From Demequina sp. (GTDB lineage Bacteria > Actinomycetota > Actinomycetes > Actinomycetales > Demequinaceae): a stretch of 64,000 nucleotides of DNA. Made by a program: the position numbers and the translations under genes. The stretch covers positions 124,001 through 188,000 of the forward strand of contig NZ_JADQBF010000004.1 in assembly GCF_016278775.1 (NCBI RefSeq), given 5' to 3'. Positions 26,335 to 34,070 of this stretch are shown piece by piece. The first letter of the stretch is position 1, and every line of letters starts with the position of its first letter. The notes beneath the pieces were generated by a model that saw only the letters and a list, made by a program, of their open reading frames with translations, was not told where the DNA came from and ran no database searches.

Positions 26335-27093
26335 ATGACTACACCTCAAGAACCTCAAGACCCGTTCACCAGTCCCAGCGAGCCGCTGCCGCCGCAGGCG
26401 CAGTCGCAGACGCCTCCCCCGGCCTACGCCCCTCCCCCACACATCGTGGTGACGCCGTCTTCGGCACCGACAGCCCTCGCCTTGTGGGCAACGATTCTGA
26501 CCGGGGCGGTCGCAGCCCTGGGTCTGGTGAGTGCCCTCCAGGCTTCGGACCGCGTGGAAGAGTTGAAGACGATACTCGCGGATCCGGAGAGTGCTTCACC
26601 TTTCGCGGGCCAGAGTCCGTGGGATCTGCTCTCCTACCCGCTGTGGATCGCCAGCTTCGTGCTAGTGGCGCTGTGGATGTCGAAGGTGCGCTCGGCGATG
26701 ACTGACCGCGGCGAGGTCCCTGGCGGGCCCCCCGCCGTTGAGTGGTGGGGCTGGTTCGTCCCGCTCGCCGACTTCGTCCTGCCGTACCTGGGCATGCGTG
26801 CGATCACACGGCGCAAGGCCAGCCTCGCGATCATCCTGGGCTGGTGGTTCGCCTTCTGCCTCTATTGGGTGTTTGCGTGGGCATCCATCGTTCCCACGTT
26901 CACGGCCATGGACTACTCGACTGGGGAAGTGACCAACCTTGAAGCCTTCGACGTGCTCGTGCCGCTCACGTGGGCCAGTGCGCTGACCCTCGCCGTCTCC
27001 TGGGTGTTCCTCGCGCTCCTCATTCGCCAGACGACGGCTGCCGAAAAGACGCTAGCCGCGGATGCGATGAACAGCGCCAGGGCGTCGCTCTAG
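26335..27093 (+). CDS. DUF4328 domain membrane protein
   Basis: A 252-residue protein with a Pro/Gln-rich cytoplasmic N-terminus (about 1-40) and four or five hydrophobic helices. EWWGWFVPLADFVLPYLGMRAI is the DUF4328 signature; the family has no known activity. The ATG at 26335, not the longer ORF from 26293, is chosen because TACGGT lies six bases upstream, the leaderless pattern seen across the window. It lies downstream of and divergent from the tRNA and converges with UPF0182, from which it is separated by a 44-bp palindrome. Confidence 0.82.
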   Translation: MTTPQEPQDPFTSPSEPLPPQAQSQTPPPAYAPPPHIVVTPSSAPTALALWATILTGAVAALGLVSALQASDRVEELKTILADPESASPFAGQSPWDLLSYPLWIASFVLVALWMSKVRSAMTDRGEVPGGPPAVEWWGWFVPLADFVLPYLGMRAITRRKASLAIILGWWFAFCLYWVFAWASIVPTFTAMDYSTGEVTNLEAFDVLVPLTWASALTLAVSWVFLALLIRQTTAAEKTLAADAMNSARASL

Positions 27094-27107
27094 CCAGCGC
27101 GCACCGC

Positions 27108-27151
27108 GCATGAAGAGGGGCCGCGGGATATCCCGCGGCCCCTCTTCATGC
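27108..27151. terminator. 44-bp perfect palindrome, bidirectional terminator between convergent genes
   Basis: GCATGAAGAGGGGCCGCGGG and its complement meet at a central GATATC, giving a perfect inverted repeat with no loop beyond the fold itself. It fills nearly the whole gap between the DUF4328 stop (27093) and the UPF0182 stop (27157). Equal strength on both strands suggests a shared terminator or RNA 3'-end stabiliser. There is no long U-tract on either side. Confidence 0.75.
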
Positions 27152-27156
27152 CGGTT

Positions 27157-30123
27157 CTACTCGTTGCTCGCCGGTGAGGCGGACGGCGACGCCGCCGTGT
27201 CGGAATCCCCGTCGACACCGGTCGCCTCATCCAGGTCGGCCTCGGCGGTGGAGGCCCGTCCCAGCGCCTCGGCAAGCGCGTCTTGCGCCTCGCCGTACGC
27301 GGCGAAGTCACCGTCTGCGAGTGCGGCCTGACCGTCGAGCAGCGCCTGCTGTGCGTCGGCGAGTGCGGTGCGCAGCGCGTCTCTGGCGGCGCTCACATCC
27401 GGATTCACCGGCTCCGTTGGTTCGGTGGGATCCGTCGGCGGGTCCGTCGGGTCCGTCGGCTCTATCGGATCCGTCGGCGCCGCCCCCTCGCCGAACACCT
27501 GGTCAAGGGCGCCGGAGAGCGTGTCGGCAAAACCCACCTCGTCGCCGAAGGACACGAACACCTTCTGCAGAAGCGGGAACTGCGTGCCCTCGGAAGACCT
27601 CACGTACACGGGCTGGACGTACAGGAGCCCTCCGCCCACCGGCAAGGTAAGCAGGTTGCCGTTGATGACGTCGGTCTCGCCTTGGCGCAACAGGTTCAGC
27701 ACGTTTTGCGCCTCTGGGTCAGAGCGGAATTGGTTTTGTACCTGGCCCGGACCGGACACAGTCGCGTCGCGCGGCAACTCGAGCAGCCTGAACTGGCCGT
27801 AGTCGGGGTGCTTCACTCCTGCCTGGTCGCCCGTCTCGGAGTTCACCGCGACAAAGCCGGTCAACACCTGACGATCCGAGTTGCCTCCCGGGATGAACGT
27901 CGACGTCAGCGAGAACGCGGGATCGTCTTGCCCTGGCATTTGTAGCGTCAGGTAGTACGGCGGCTGCAACTGAGCTTCGGCGGTCGGGTCGGCCGGGTTA
28001 GCCCAGAAGTCCTGGCCCGAGTAGAAGTCGGACGCATCCTCCACGTGGTAGCGCGTGAGCTGAAAACGCTGGATCGAGAACATGTCCTCCGGATAGCGCA
28101 TGTGGCTCATGAGGTCCGCACTCATCTCGGAGTACGGAACCACCGTCGACGGGAAGACCTTCTGCCATGTCTGGAGGATCGGGTCCTCCGGATCCCACGC
28201 GTAGAGCGTCACGGTGCCGTCGTAAGCGTCCACAGTCGCCTTGACCGAGTTGCGAATGTAGTTGAGCACCGCCGGATTGAGGGTGTCGGTGTTCGCAAAC
28301 ACGTCCGCGGAAGAGATGCTCGCGGCGTAGGGGAAGTCAGGGGTAGTGGTGTACCCGTCCACGACCCACACAACGCGGCCATCGACCACGGCTGGATAGG
28401 TGGTCGCATCGAGGTCGAGGTAGGGCGCCACGCGGGCCACCCGCTCGATCGGATCGCGGTAATAGAGAATCTGCGACTCTTCTGTGACGCGGTCAGAGAA
28501 CAGGATCTGCTGTTCACCGAACCTGAGTGCGTACATCACCTTGGCGAACGCGTTGCCGATGACGGGCCCACCATCGCCGTCGTACGTGTTGTTGACCTGT
28601 CCACCAGCGTCGTCGTCGGGGAAGTCGAGCTCCCACGGCCCCCTACCCTCGGGAGCACCCACGATCGAGTACGCCGGCACGCTCGTGCCAAAGTAGATGC
28701 GCGGCTGGTAGTCGCCCAGTTCGCCAGTCGAGGGGATCCCCGACTGATAGAACTGCGGGCGACCATCAAGGGCGACCTTGTTGCCGTAGGCGGCGACCAC
28801 CCCGAAGCCGTGCGTGAAGACCGTGGTGTCGTTCACCCACGAGCGGTTCTCTGCGCTCAGACCGTCAAGGTTGAGTTGACGCACGGCGATGACGGTGTCG
28901 CGAATCTCGCCGCCAACACGGTAGCGGTCGACGGTCAGGGTCTCGGGGAACGAGTAGTACTGCTTGTTCTGCTGCAGCTGCTGGAACGTCGGCGCGACCA
29001 CGTTCGGGTCGAGCAAGCGAATCTGCGCCGTCGTGTCCGCATCCGCGCGCAAGGCATCCGCGTCGGCTTCGGTGCGGGCCTCATACTGGCTGACCTCAAC
29101 GTCGGTGAGCCCGTAGGCATGCAAAGTGGCGTCAATGTCACGCTGAATGTAGGGAGCCTCGTATTCCTGCGCGTTCGGATCCACCTGGAAGTTCTGAACG
29201 ATCGCGGGGTACACGCCGCCGATGACGATGGCCGACAGGGCCATGAGGCCAACACCGGTGGCGGGAATCCGCCAGTCGCCCCTCCAGATCACCAGCAAGA
29301 ACATGAAGGCGACCAGCACCGCGATGCCCGCCAGGATGGACCGAGCGGGGAGGATCGCATTGACGTCGGTGTAACTGGCGCCGGAGAAGCGCTCTCCCTC
29401 GTTGAGTACCAAGGAGAAACGGTCGAGGACGTAGTTGGCTGCGATGGCGATCATCACGATGAAGCCCAAGATGCCCAGCTGAGTGCGCGCACCCTTGCTC
29501 GCTACGAACACCCGCCCGCCACCAGAGATGCCGCCGTACAGCAGGTGGACGAACGCGGCAAGGATGGTGCAGATGATCGCAATCGCGAGCACGAATCCCA
29601 CGCCGAGCCGCAGCACGGGCAGCGTGAACACGTAGAAGGACGCGTCGAGGCCAAACTGGGGGTCGGCATAGCCAAACGACGTGCGGTTCATGAAGGCAAG
29701 CACCTGGTCCCACCGAGATGCGATGGCGCCACCTGCGATGAGGCCCACGAGCACTGGCAGCACCAAGGTCACGATGCGCTCGATGGGCCGAATCTGCTCC
29801 CGGTACTGATCGAGTGGCGTGTTGCGCGCTGCGGTCAACGCGGGCCGCACCGACTTGGCCCACCGCAACGAACCCCACACTGCGGTGCCAGCGATGACGG
29901 CGCCGATGGCGAACAGAACGATGCGTGCGATCCACTGGGTGCGCCACACGTTGAAGTAGCCCACTTGGTCGTACCAGGCGGCTTCCGTCCACACGTTGGC
30001 AAGCGCCACTGTGAGGACGACCAACAATGCCATCACGGCGATCGCGATGGCCATGGGCGAGCGTCGCTTGGGCACCGAGACGGGCCTATTGCGCGGTGTG
30101 GGGCGGTCCTCGTCAAAACTCAC
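27157..30123 (-). CDS. UPF0182 family large membrane protein
   Basis: A 988-residue actinobacterial UPF0182 protein. About seven hydrophobic helices lie in the first 330 residues (from PMAIAIAVMALLVVLTVALANV onward), followed by a large extracytoplasmic domain (about 330-880) with YQSGIPSTGELGDYQPRIYFG, RYPEDMFSIQR and YYLTLQMPG. The tail is rich in Pro-Thr-Asp repeats and Ala-rich coiled coil. Function is unknown; homologues occur widely in actinobacteria and cyanobacteria. GTG 30123 overlaps the stop of the PDZ/Lon-like gene in GTGA, so they are translationally coupled, as with Rv3193c/Rv3194c. Confidence 0.92.
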   Translation of the reverse strand: MSFDEDRPTPRNRPVSVPKRRSPMAIAIAVMALLVVLTVALANVWTEAAWYDQVGYFNVWRTQWIARIVLFAIGAVIAGTAVWGSLRWAKSVRPALTAARNTPLDQYREQIRPIERIVTLVLPVLVGLIAGGAIASRWDQVLAFMNRTSFGYADPQFGLDASFYVFTLPVLRLGVGFVLAIAIICTILAAFVHLLYGGISGGGRVFVASKGARTQLGILGFIVMIAIAANYVLDRFSLVLNEGERFSGASYTDVNAILPARSILAGIAVLVAFMFLLVIWRGDWRIPATGVGLMALSAIVIGGVYPAIVQNFQVDPNAQEYEAPYIQRDIDATLHAYGLTDVEVSQYEARTEADADALRADADTTAQIRLLDPNVVAPTFQQLQQNKQYYSFPETLTVDRYRVGGEIRDTVIAVRQLNLDGLSAENRSWVNDTTVFTHGFGVVAAYGNKVALDGRPQFYQSGIPSTGELGDYQPRIYFGTSVPAYSIVGAPEGRGPWELDFPDDDAGGQVNNTYDGDGGPVIGNAFAKVMYALRFGEQQILFSDRVTEESQILYYRDPIERVARVAPYLDLDATTYPAVVDGRVVWVVDGYTTTPDFPYAASISSADVFANTDTLNPAVLNYIRNSVKATVDAYDGTVTLYAWDPEDPILQTWQKVFPSTVVPYSEMSADLMSHMRYPEDMFSIQRFQLTRYHVEDASDFYSGQDFWANPADPTAEAQLQPPYYLTLQMPGQDDPAFSLTSTFIPGGNSDRQVLTGFVAVNSETGDQAGVKHPDYGQFRLLELPRDATVSGPGQVQNQFRSDPEAQNVLNLLRQGETDVINGNLLTLPVGGGLLYVQPVYVRSSEGTQFPLLQKVFVSFGDEVGFADTLSGALDQVFGEGAAPTDPIEPTDPTDPPTDPTEPTEPVNPDVSAARDALRTALADAQQALLDGQAALADGDFAAYGEAQDALAEALGRASTAEADLDEATGVDGDSDTAASPSASPASNE

Positions 30124-31238
30124 GGGAGATCCTCTTCTTTGTTGTTGTCGACACTGCAACGCGGCAGGTCCGAAGTGTCTTCCTCGCCGATCGCCACGAT
30201 GGCGGCATAGGCGTCTTCCAGCGTATCTACCGCGTAAACGTCGAGGCCGTCTGGAATGTGCCCGATGACCTGGCTGCAGTTCTCGACCGGTGCGAGAAAG
30301 TGCTCGGCGCCTGCGGAACGAGCACCGTACATCTTGTGGGCAATGCCGCCGATCGGATACACCTGACCATCCACGTCGATGACCCCTGTGCCAGCCACTT
30401 GCGCGCCTGCAAGTTCGTCCTCAGCCGTGAGCTGGTCCATGATGGCCAGCGCGAACATCAGTCCCGCGCTCGGTCCGCCTACCCTATCAATCGCGACGGT
30501 GACGTCGATCGATGGATCAAATTGGGGATCGACCGTGATGCCCATGCGCGGTTGACCCTCGTAGTCGATGAGGTCGAACGACACGGTCTGCTCTTCACCG
30601 TCGCGCATCACGGTCATGGTGACCGTGTCGCCAGGTTCGCGCACGGAGACGTAGTCCGAGAGGTCGGTGTAGGACACGAACTCTTCACCGTCGCCTGACG
30701 CCAACACGTCGCCGACGAGAAGAACTCCAGCGGCGTTCGACTCGTCCAAGACCTCCACCACCGTGATGGTCGCGGGTACCTCGTCGCCGAGCGCCTCGAG
30801 GGCGGACACTGTCGCGGCCTCTTGGGAGGTGATCCACTGCAGCTCGCTTCGCTCCTGCTCCTCCTCCTGGTCCTCAGGACTGCCGAGCACCGCCTCGACA
30901 GGGAGCACAGTCCTGGCTGGAGAGAAGAACCCCTGAATGACGGCGCCCACGGTGAACCTCTTGGAACTGGCGTCCGATACCGAGACGGTCGTCAGGCGCA
31001 GTTCTCCCGTCGACGTGTACGTCGTCGCGCCCTCGATCTGGACGAGGCGCACGTCGTCGGCGGTCGAGAGGGTATCGAACGTGGGACCAGGCCCCTCGAT
31101 CGCGTACTGCGCTGGCGCTACCGTCAACACGGCTAGCAAGAGCGATCCCGTCAAACCGGTGGCCGCCATCACGTTGGCGCGACGGGACGGCGGTTGCTCC
31201 GACAGCGAAAGGTACACGTCGTCTAGTGGCTCACTCAC
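30120..31238 (-). CDS. Membrane-anchored PDZ and Lon-type (S16) serine protease
   Basis: A 372-residue protein. One TM segment (about 20-42, GLTGSLLLAVLTVAPAQYAI) anchors it, a PDZ domain occupies about 150-235 and a Lon protease domain about 255-345. The catalytic dyad is present: Ser in GGPSAGLMFAL and Lys in GGIAHKMYGARSAGA. It would process envelope or secreted substrates outside the membrane. The track ORF starts far upstream at 31454; GTG 31238 is chosen because AATGAT lies six bases before it, though ATG 31256 is possible. It forms an operon with UPF0182, and the order UPF0182-PDZ/Lon-DUF2342 matches Rv3193c-Rv3195. Confidence 0.88.
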   Translation of the reverse strand: MSEPLDDVYLSLSEQPPSRRANVMAATGLTGSLLLAVLTVAPAQYAIEGPGPTFDTLSTADDVRLVQIEGATTYTSTGELRLTTVSVSDASSKRFTVGAVIQGFFSPARTVLPVEAVLGSPEDQEEEQERSELQWITSQEAATVSALEALGDEVPATITVVEVLDESNAAGVLLVGDVLASGDGEEFVSYTDLSDYVSVREPGDTVTMTVMRDGEEQTVSFDLIDYEGQPRMGITVDPQFDPSIDVTVAIDRVGGPSAGLMFALAIMDQLTAEDELAGAQVAGTGVIDVDGQVYPIGGIAHKMYGARSAGAEHFLAPVENCSQVIGHIPDGLDVYAVDTLEDAYAAIVAIGEEDTSDLPRCSVDNNKEEDLP

Positions 31239-31291
31239 GCCCCCATCATTGCCCATAGCGAACGCGAGCCCCAATCGGGCTCCCCGTTCGT

Positions 31292-31308
31292 TACCGTGGG
31301 GAACGGTA
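31292..31308. promoter_or_regulatory. Inverted repeat between the PDZ/Lon and DUF2342 genes
   Basis: TACCGT-GGGGA-ACGGTA is a perfect 6-bp inverted repeat in the 80-bp divergent intergenic region. Its left arm, TACCGT, would also serve as a -10 for the plus-strand gene, so a bound regulator could block it. No known family is assigned. Confidence 0.35.
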
Positions 31309-31333
31309 GGGGGCGCCGATGCGAGGAGACGAG

Positions 31334-32710
31334 ATGGCGGACGCGGAAGAGCAGTGGATGAAGCTGCTCCGAGAGCTGTTTGGCGACGACGCCGAGGAGG
31401 CGCTCGACCAGATGCGCCACATGGGAATGGACCCGTCGGCCCTCGCTCAGGCATCTGGGATGGCCAATGCCCCAGGGATGATGGACCACATGCTGAGCCA
31501 GATTCGCGCCCTCATGAGTCAGTCTCAAGGCGAAGACGTCAACTGGACGCTTGCCCACGACGTGGCGCGCGGCGTCGCGGCTCAAGGCGGCGACCCCATG
31601 ATCAGTGCGGCTCAGGCCCGCGAGTACCGCGCCGCCGTGACTGAGGCCGAATTGTGGCTCGACGCTGCGACGGACTTCGACCCCGCCCGAGCCCAACCCG
31701 CCGTATGGAGCCGCGCGGAGTGGGTGGAGGCGACGTTGCCCAAGTGGCGGTTCCTGGCGGGGCCCGTCGCGTCGTCAGTGTCCTTGGCGCTCGGGGGCGT
31801 GCTGAGCGACGACTCCGGAATGCTCGACGGGCCGAACGCCCAAGGCCTGATCGGTTCAGTGAGCCCCACCGTCTGCGGAATGCACATGGGACAGGCCGCC
31901 GGAGCGATGGCCCGCGAGGCCTTCGGTGCCACCGACCTCGGCATCCCGTTGCTCGATGAGGCCCGCGTGGTGATGGTGCCGCAGCAAGTCGAGGAGTTCG
32001 CAGAGGGCCTCGACATCGACATGGCGGACGTGCGCCTGTTCCTCGCGCTGCGCGAGGCGGCACACGTGCGCCTGTTTGCCTCCGCCCCGTGGTTGCCTGG
32101 CCAACTGCACGCCGCCATTGAACGCTACGCGCGCGGAGTCACGGTGGATCTTGACGCACTCGACAACGCCGTGCGCGACGCAGGCATGGGCGACCCAGCG
32201 GCACTTCAGAAGGCGCTCACCACCGGGATCTTCGCTCCTACCCACACGCCCGAACAGGTCGAGACGCTCGCAGCCATTGAGACGTGGCTGGCGCTCATCG
32301 AGGGCTGGGTTGACGAGGTCACCGCTCGCGCCGCCGCCCCACACCTATCCGCCTTGGGGCCCTTGCGGGAGATGATGCGACGCAGGCGTGCCGCTGGGGG
32401 GCCAGCGGAGGATACCTTCTCCGGATTGCTGGGCCTCACGCTTCGACCTCGGCGGCTTCGCGACGCGGCCGACATGTGGGCAACCCTGACAGACCGGTTG
32501 GGAACGTCCGCACGTGACGCACTGTGGCGCCACCCCGATCTGCTACCTGAGGCCGAGAACCTCGCCGACTGGAAGACCTGGGTTGAGAGGGCCACCGGTG
32601 AGAAGCGTGCGGATGACATCGACCGCGAAATCGAGGCTCTGTTGAGCGGCACCTGGGAGGGGCCAGACGAGGGGCCAGACGGGGAATCCGACACGACGAG
32701 TGGCGCTTAG
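31334..32710 (+). CDS. Zinc-dependent metalloprotease-like protein (DUF2342/hydrolase family)
   Basis: A 458-residue soluble protein of the actinobacterial DUF2342 family, homologous to Rv3195. Typical segments are SVSPTVCGMHMGQAAGAMAREAFG, an LFLALREAAHVRLFASAPWLPGQL helix and a C-terminal FSGLLGLTLRPRRLRDAADMW. The predicted metal helix reads REAAH rather than HExxH, as is usual in this branch, so protease activity is uncertain. ATG 31334 is chosen because GAGGAG precedes it at five bases; ATG 31319 would add five residues. It diverges from the PDZ/Lon-UPF0182 operon with which it keeps conserved linkage. Confidence 0.82.
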   Translation: MADAEEQWMKLLRELFGDDAEEALDQMRHMGMDPSALAQASGMANAPGMMDHMLSQIRALMSQSQGEDVNWTLAHDVARGVAAQGGDPMISAAQAREYRAAVTEAELWLDAATDFDPARAQPAVWSRAEWVEATLPKWRFLAGPVASSVSLALGGVLSDDSGMLDGPNAQGLIGSVSPTVCGMHMGQAAGAMAREAFGATDLGIPLLDEARVVMVPQQVEEFAEGLDIDMADVRLFLALREAAHVRLFASAPWLPGQLHAAIERYARGVTVDLDALDNAVRDAGMGDPAALQKALTTGIFAPTHTPEQVETLAAIETWLALIEGWVDEVTARAAAPHLSALGPLREMMRRRRAAGGPAEDTFSGLLGLTLRPRRLRDAADMWATLTDRLGTSARDALWRHPDLLPEAENLADWKTWVERATGEKRADDIDREIEALLSGTWEGPDEGPDGESDTTSGA

Positions 32711-32806
32711 CGGGTATTGTCGGCTTCCGCGTCTACGCTTGACGCAACGGACCCCCGGCTGGGGGCCAGCGGCACACGCCGCACACCAGCAATAAGGAGA
32801 AGGCTC

Positions 32807-32965
32807 ATGGCCGACAAGTACCAAGGCGAGTTCTACTGCGTGAAGTGCAAGGCCAAGCGCACCACCGAGGGTGACGTTGTGGTTTCGGAGAACGGGCGCC
32901 GCATGGCGAAGGCCACGTGCCCCGAGTGCGGAACCAAGTTGAACCGCATCCTCGGCAAGGCGTAA
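32807..32965 (+). CDS. DUF5679 small zinc-ribbon protein
   Basis: A 52-residue protein with two Cys pairs, CVKCKAK near residue 11 and CPECGTK near residue 38, which form a zinc ribbon. It matches DUF5679, a small actinobacterial family without known role. The true start is ATG 32807, 30 codons into the track ORF, with AAGGAG at a good distance. A strong terminator begins 18 bp after the stop, and a 96-bp gap separates it from the upstream gene, so it is probably transcribed alone. Confidence 0.88.
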   Translation: MADKYQGEFYCVKCKAKRTTEGDVVVSENGRRMAKATCPECGTKLNRILGKA

Positions 32966-32983
32966 CTCGCGCCAACCGACGTC

Positions 32984-33015
32984 AAGGCCGGGTGCCCTCG
33001 CGGGTGCCCGGCCTT
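32984..33015 (+). terminator. Intrinsic terminator after DUF5679
   Basis: AAGGCCGGG (32984-32992) pairs with CCCGGCCTT (33007-33015), and inner CCC pairs with GGG. The downstream bases TTCGTCGT are only weakly U-rich, which is common for terminators in high-GC genomes. Confidence 0.65.
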
Positions 33016-33105
33016 CGTCGTACCCGGGCATGAGCGACGCCGTTGGGGGCGTTCGCGCCTGTGGATAGAGCCCGTTGGCGTGGGTAGCGGTGGCACGCTC
33101 GCACC

Positions 33106-34050
33106 ATGAGACTGATCGCCGGCGCCCGCGTTCTGACTCGTGGTGACGGCGTGCTCCAGGTGGGCGTCAGGGATCCGTTGATCGTGAGCGACCTCAGCCT
33201 GCACGAGCGCAGGTTCCTCGAACGGCTCGACACCGCGGCGAACATCTCCCTGGCCGACCAGACGCGCTACGCCCGCTTGGTGACAAGGCTCGTGACCGCG
33301 GGGTTGATCGAGCAAGACGCTCCCCGGTCACGAGACCCAGCCCCGCGAGCCACTATCAACGACGGCGGCCCCGTCGGATGCGGCATAGGACTGGCGCTCG
33401 CGCGGGCGGGCTGGGCGGTGGCGATCGACGATGACGGTCGCGCTGTCGAGACGCCGCGTGGCACCTATGATCCCGGCTCTCTAGCGGCGACGCGCCAAGC
33501 AGCCGCAGCCGACACGATCCGCCGAGTGTTGCCCCACGCCGATGTGCACGCGGGACGGGAACGATCGGACGTGTCCATCATCGTCTCTCATGGGGCCCCG
33601 TTGATCGAGGCGGCGGTGGCGCTCATGGCGGGGGACGTGCCACACCTCTACGTCACGACGGACGAACGCGGTGCGCAGGTGGGGCCTGTCGTGATCCCGG
33701 GGCGCAGCGCGTGTGGCGTGTGCGCAGGGCTCATGCGGACGCTCGCCGATCCCTTGTGGCCTGTGCTGTCACTCCAGCTCACTGCCGGGCGCCCGCTAGC
33801 CCTGTGCGGCCCTGACACGGCCGCACAGGCGGTCGCACTGGTCGCAGGCGCGCTCGAGTGGTGGCGCTCGAGTGGTGGCCGGAGCACCGGCTCGGCACCA
33901 GGTTGGCTCGACACCTTGTGGACCATCGATCGCCACCGCCCCCCTCATGCCACCGCGGTGGCACCACATCCCGACTGCGGATGCGGCGCGACGGGACCCG
34001 TTGGCGACGAACTCGCCGCGCGAAGGGCGCGGATGCCTGGCGCCTCGTGA
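33106..34050 (+). CDS. ThiF/TOMM-cyclodehydratase-like protein, orphan
   Basis: A 314-residue protein. The N-terminal about 85 residues (DPLIVSDLSLHERRFLERL and VTRLVTAGLIEQD) look like a winged-helix peptide-binding module. A Rossmann-like E1 domain follows (GGPVGCGIGLALARAGWAVAIDDDG, SIIVSHGAPLIEAAVALM). GRSACGVCAGL and PDCGCGATG supply CxxC/CxC zinc-type motifs. The pattern recalls ThiF-like proteins that bind leader peptides in azoline-forming RiPP clusters, but no YcaO, precursor or transporter is adjacent. The gene stands beside uvrD2, as Rv3196 lies near uvrD2 in mycobacteria. CACGCT is six bases before the ATG. Function is unassigned. Confidence 0.6.
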   Translation: MRLIAGARVLTRGDGVLQVGVRDPLIVSDLSLHERRFLERLDTAANISLADQTRYARLVTRLVTAGLIEQDAPRSRDPAPRATINDGGPVGCGIGLALARAGWAVAIDDDGRAVETPRGTYDPGSLAATRQAAAADTIRRVLPHADVHAGRERSDVSIIVSHGAPLIEAAVALMAGDVPHLYVTTDERGAQVGPVVIPGRSACGVCAGLMRTLADPLWPVLSLQLTAGRPLALCGPDTAAQAVALVAGALEWWRSSGGRSTGSAPGWLDTLWTIDRHRPPHATAVAPHPDCGCGATGPVGDELAARRARMPGAS

Positions 34051-34070
34051 TGCGCCGCAGCCGCGTGCGC

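Noticed and set aside
28045-30210. 721-aa plus-strand ORF opposite UPF0182
   Set aside because: Frame shadow of a high-GC gene: no family motifs, composition rich in Arg, His and Asp, and the minus strand encodes a recognised protein.
33106-34050. RiPP (thiazole/oxazole) biosynthetic cluster
   Set aside because: Only a ThiF-like gene is present; no YcaO, dehydrogenase, precursor or transporter flanks it.
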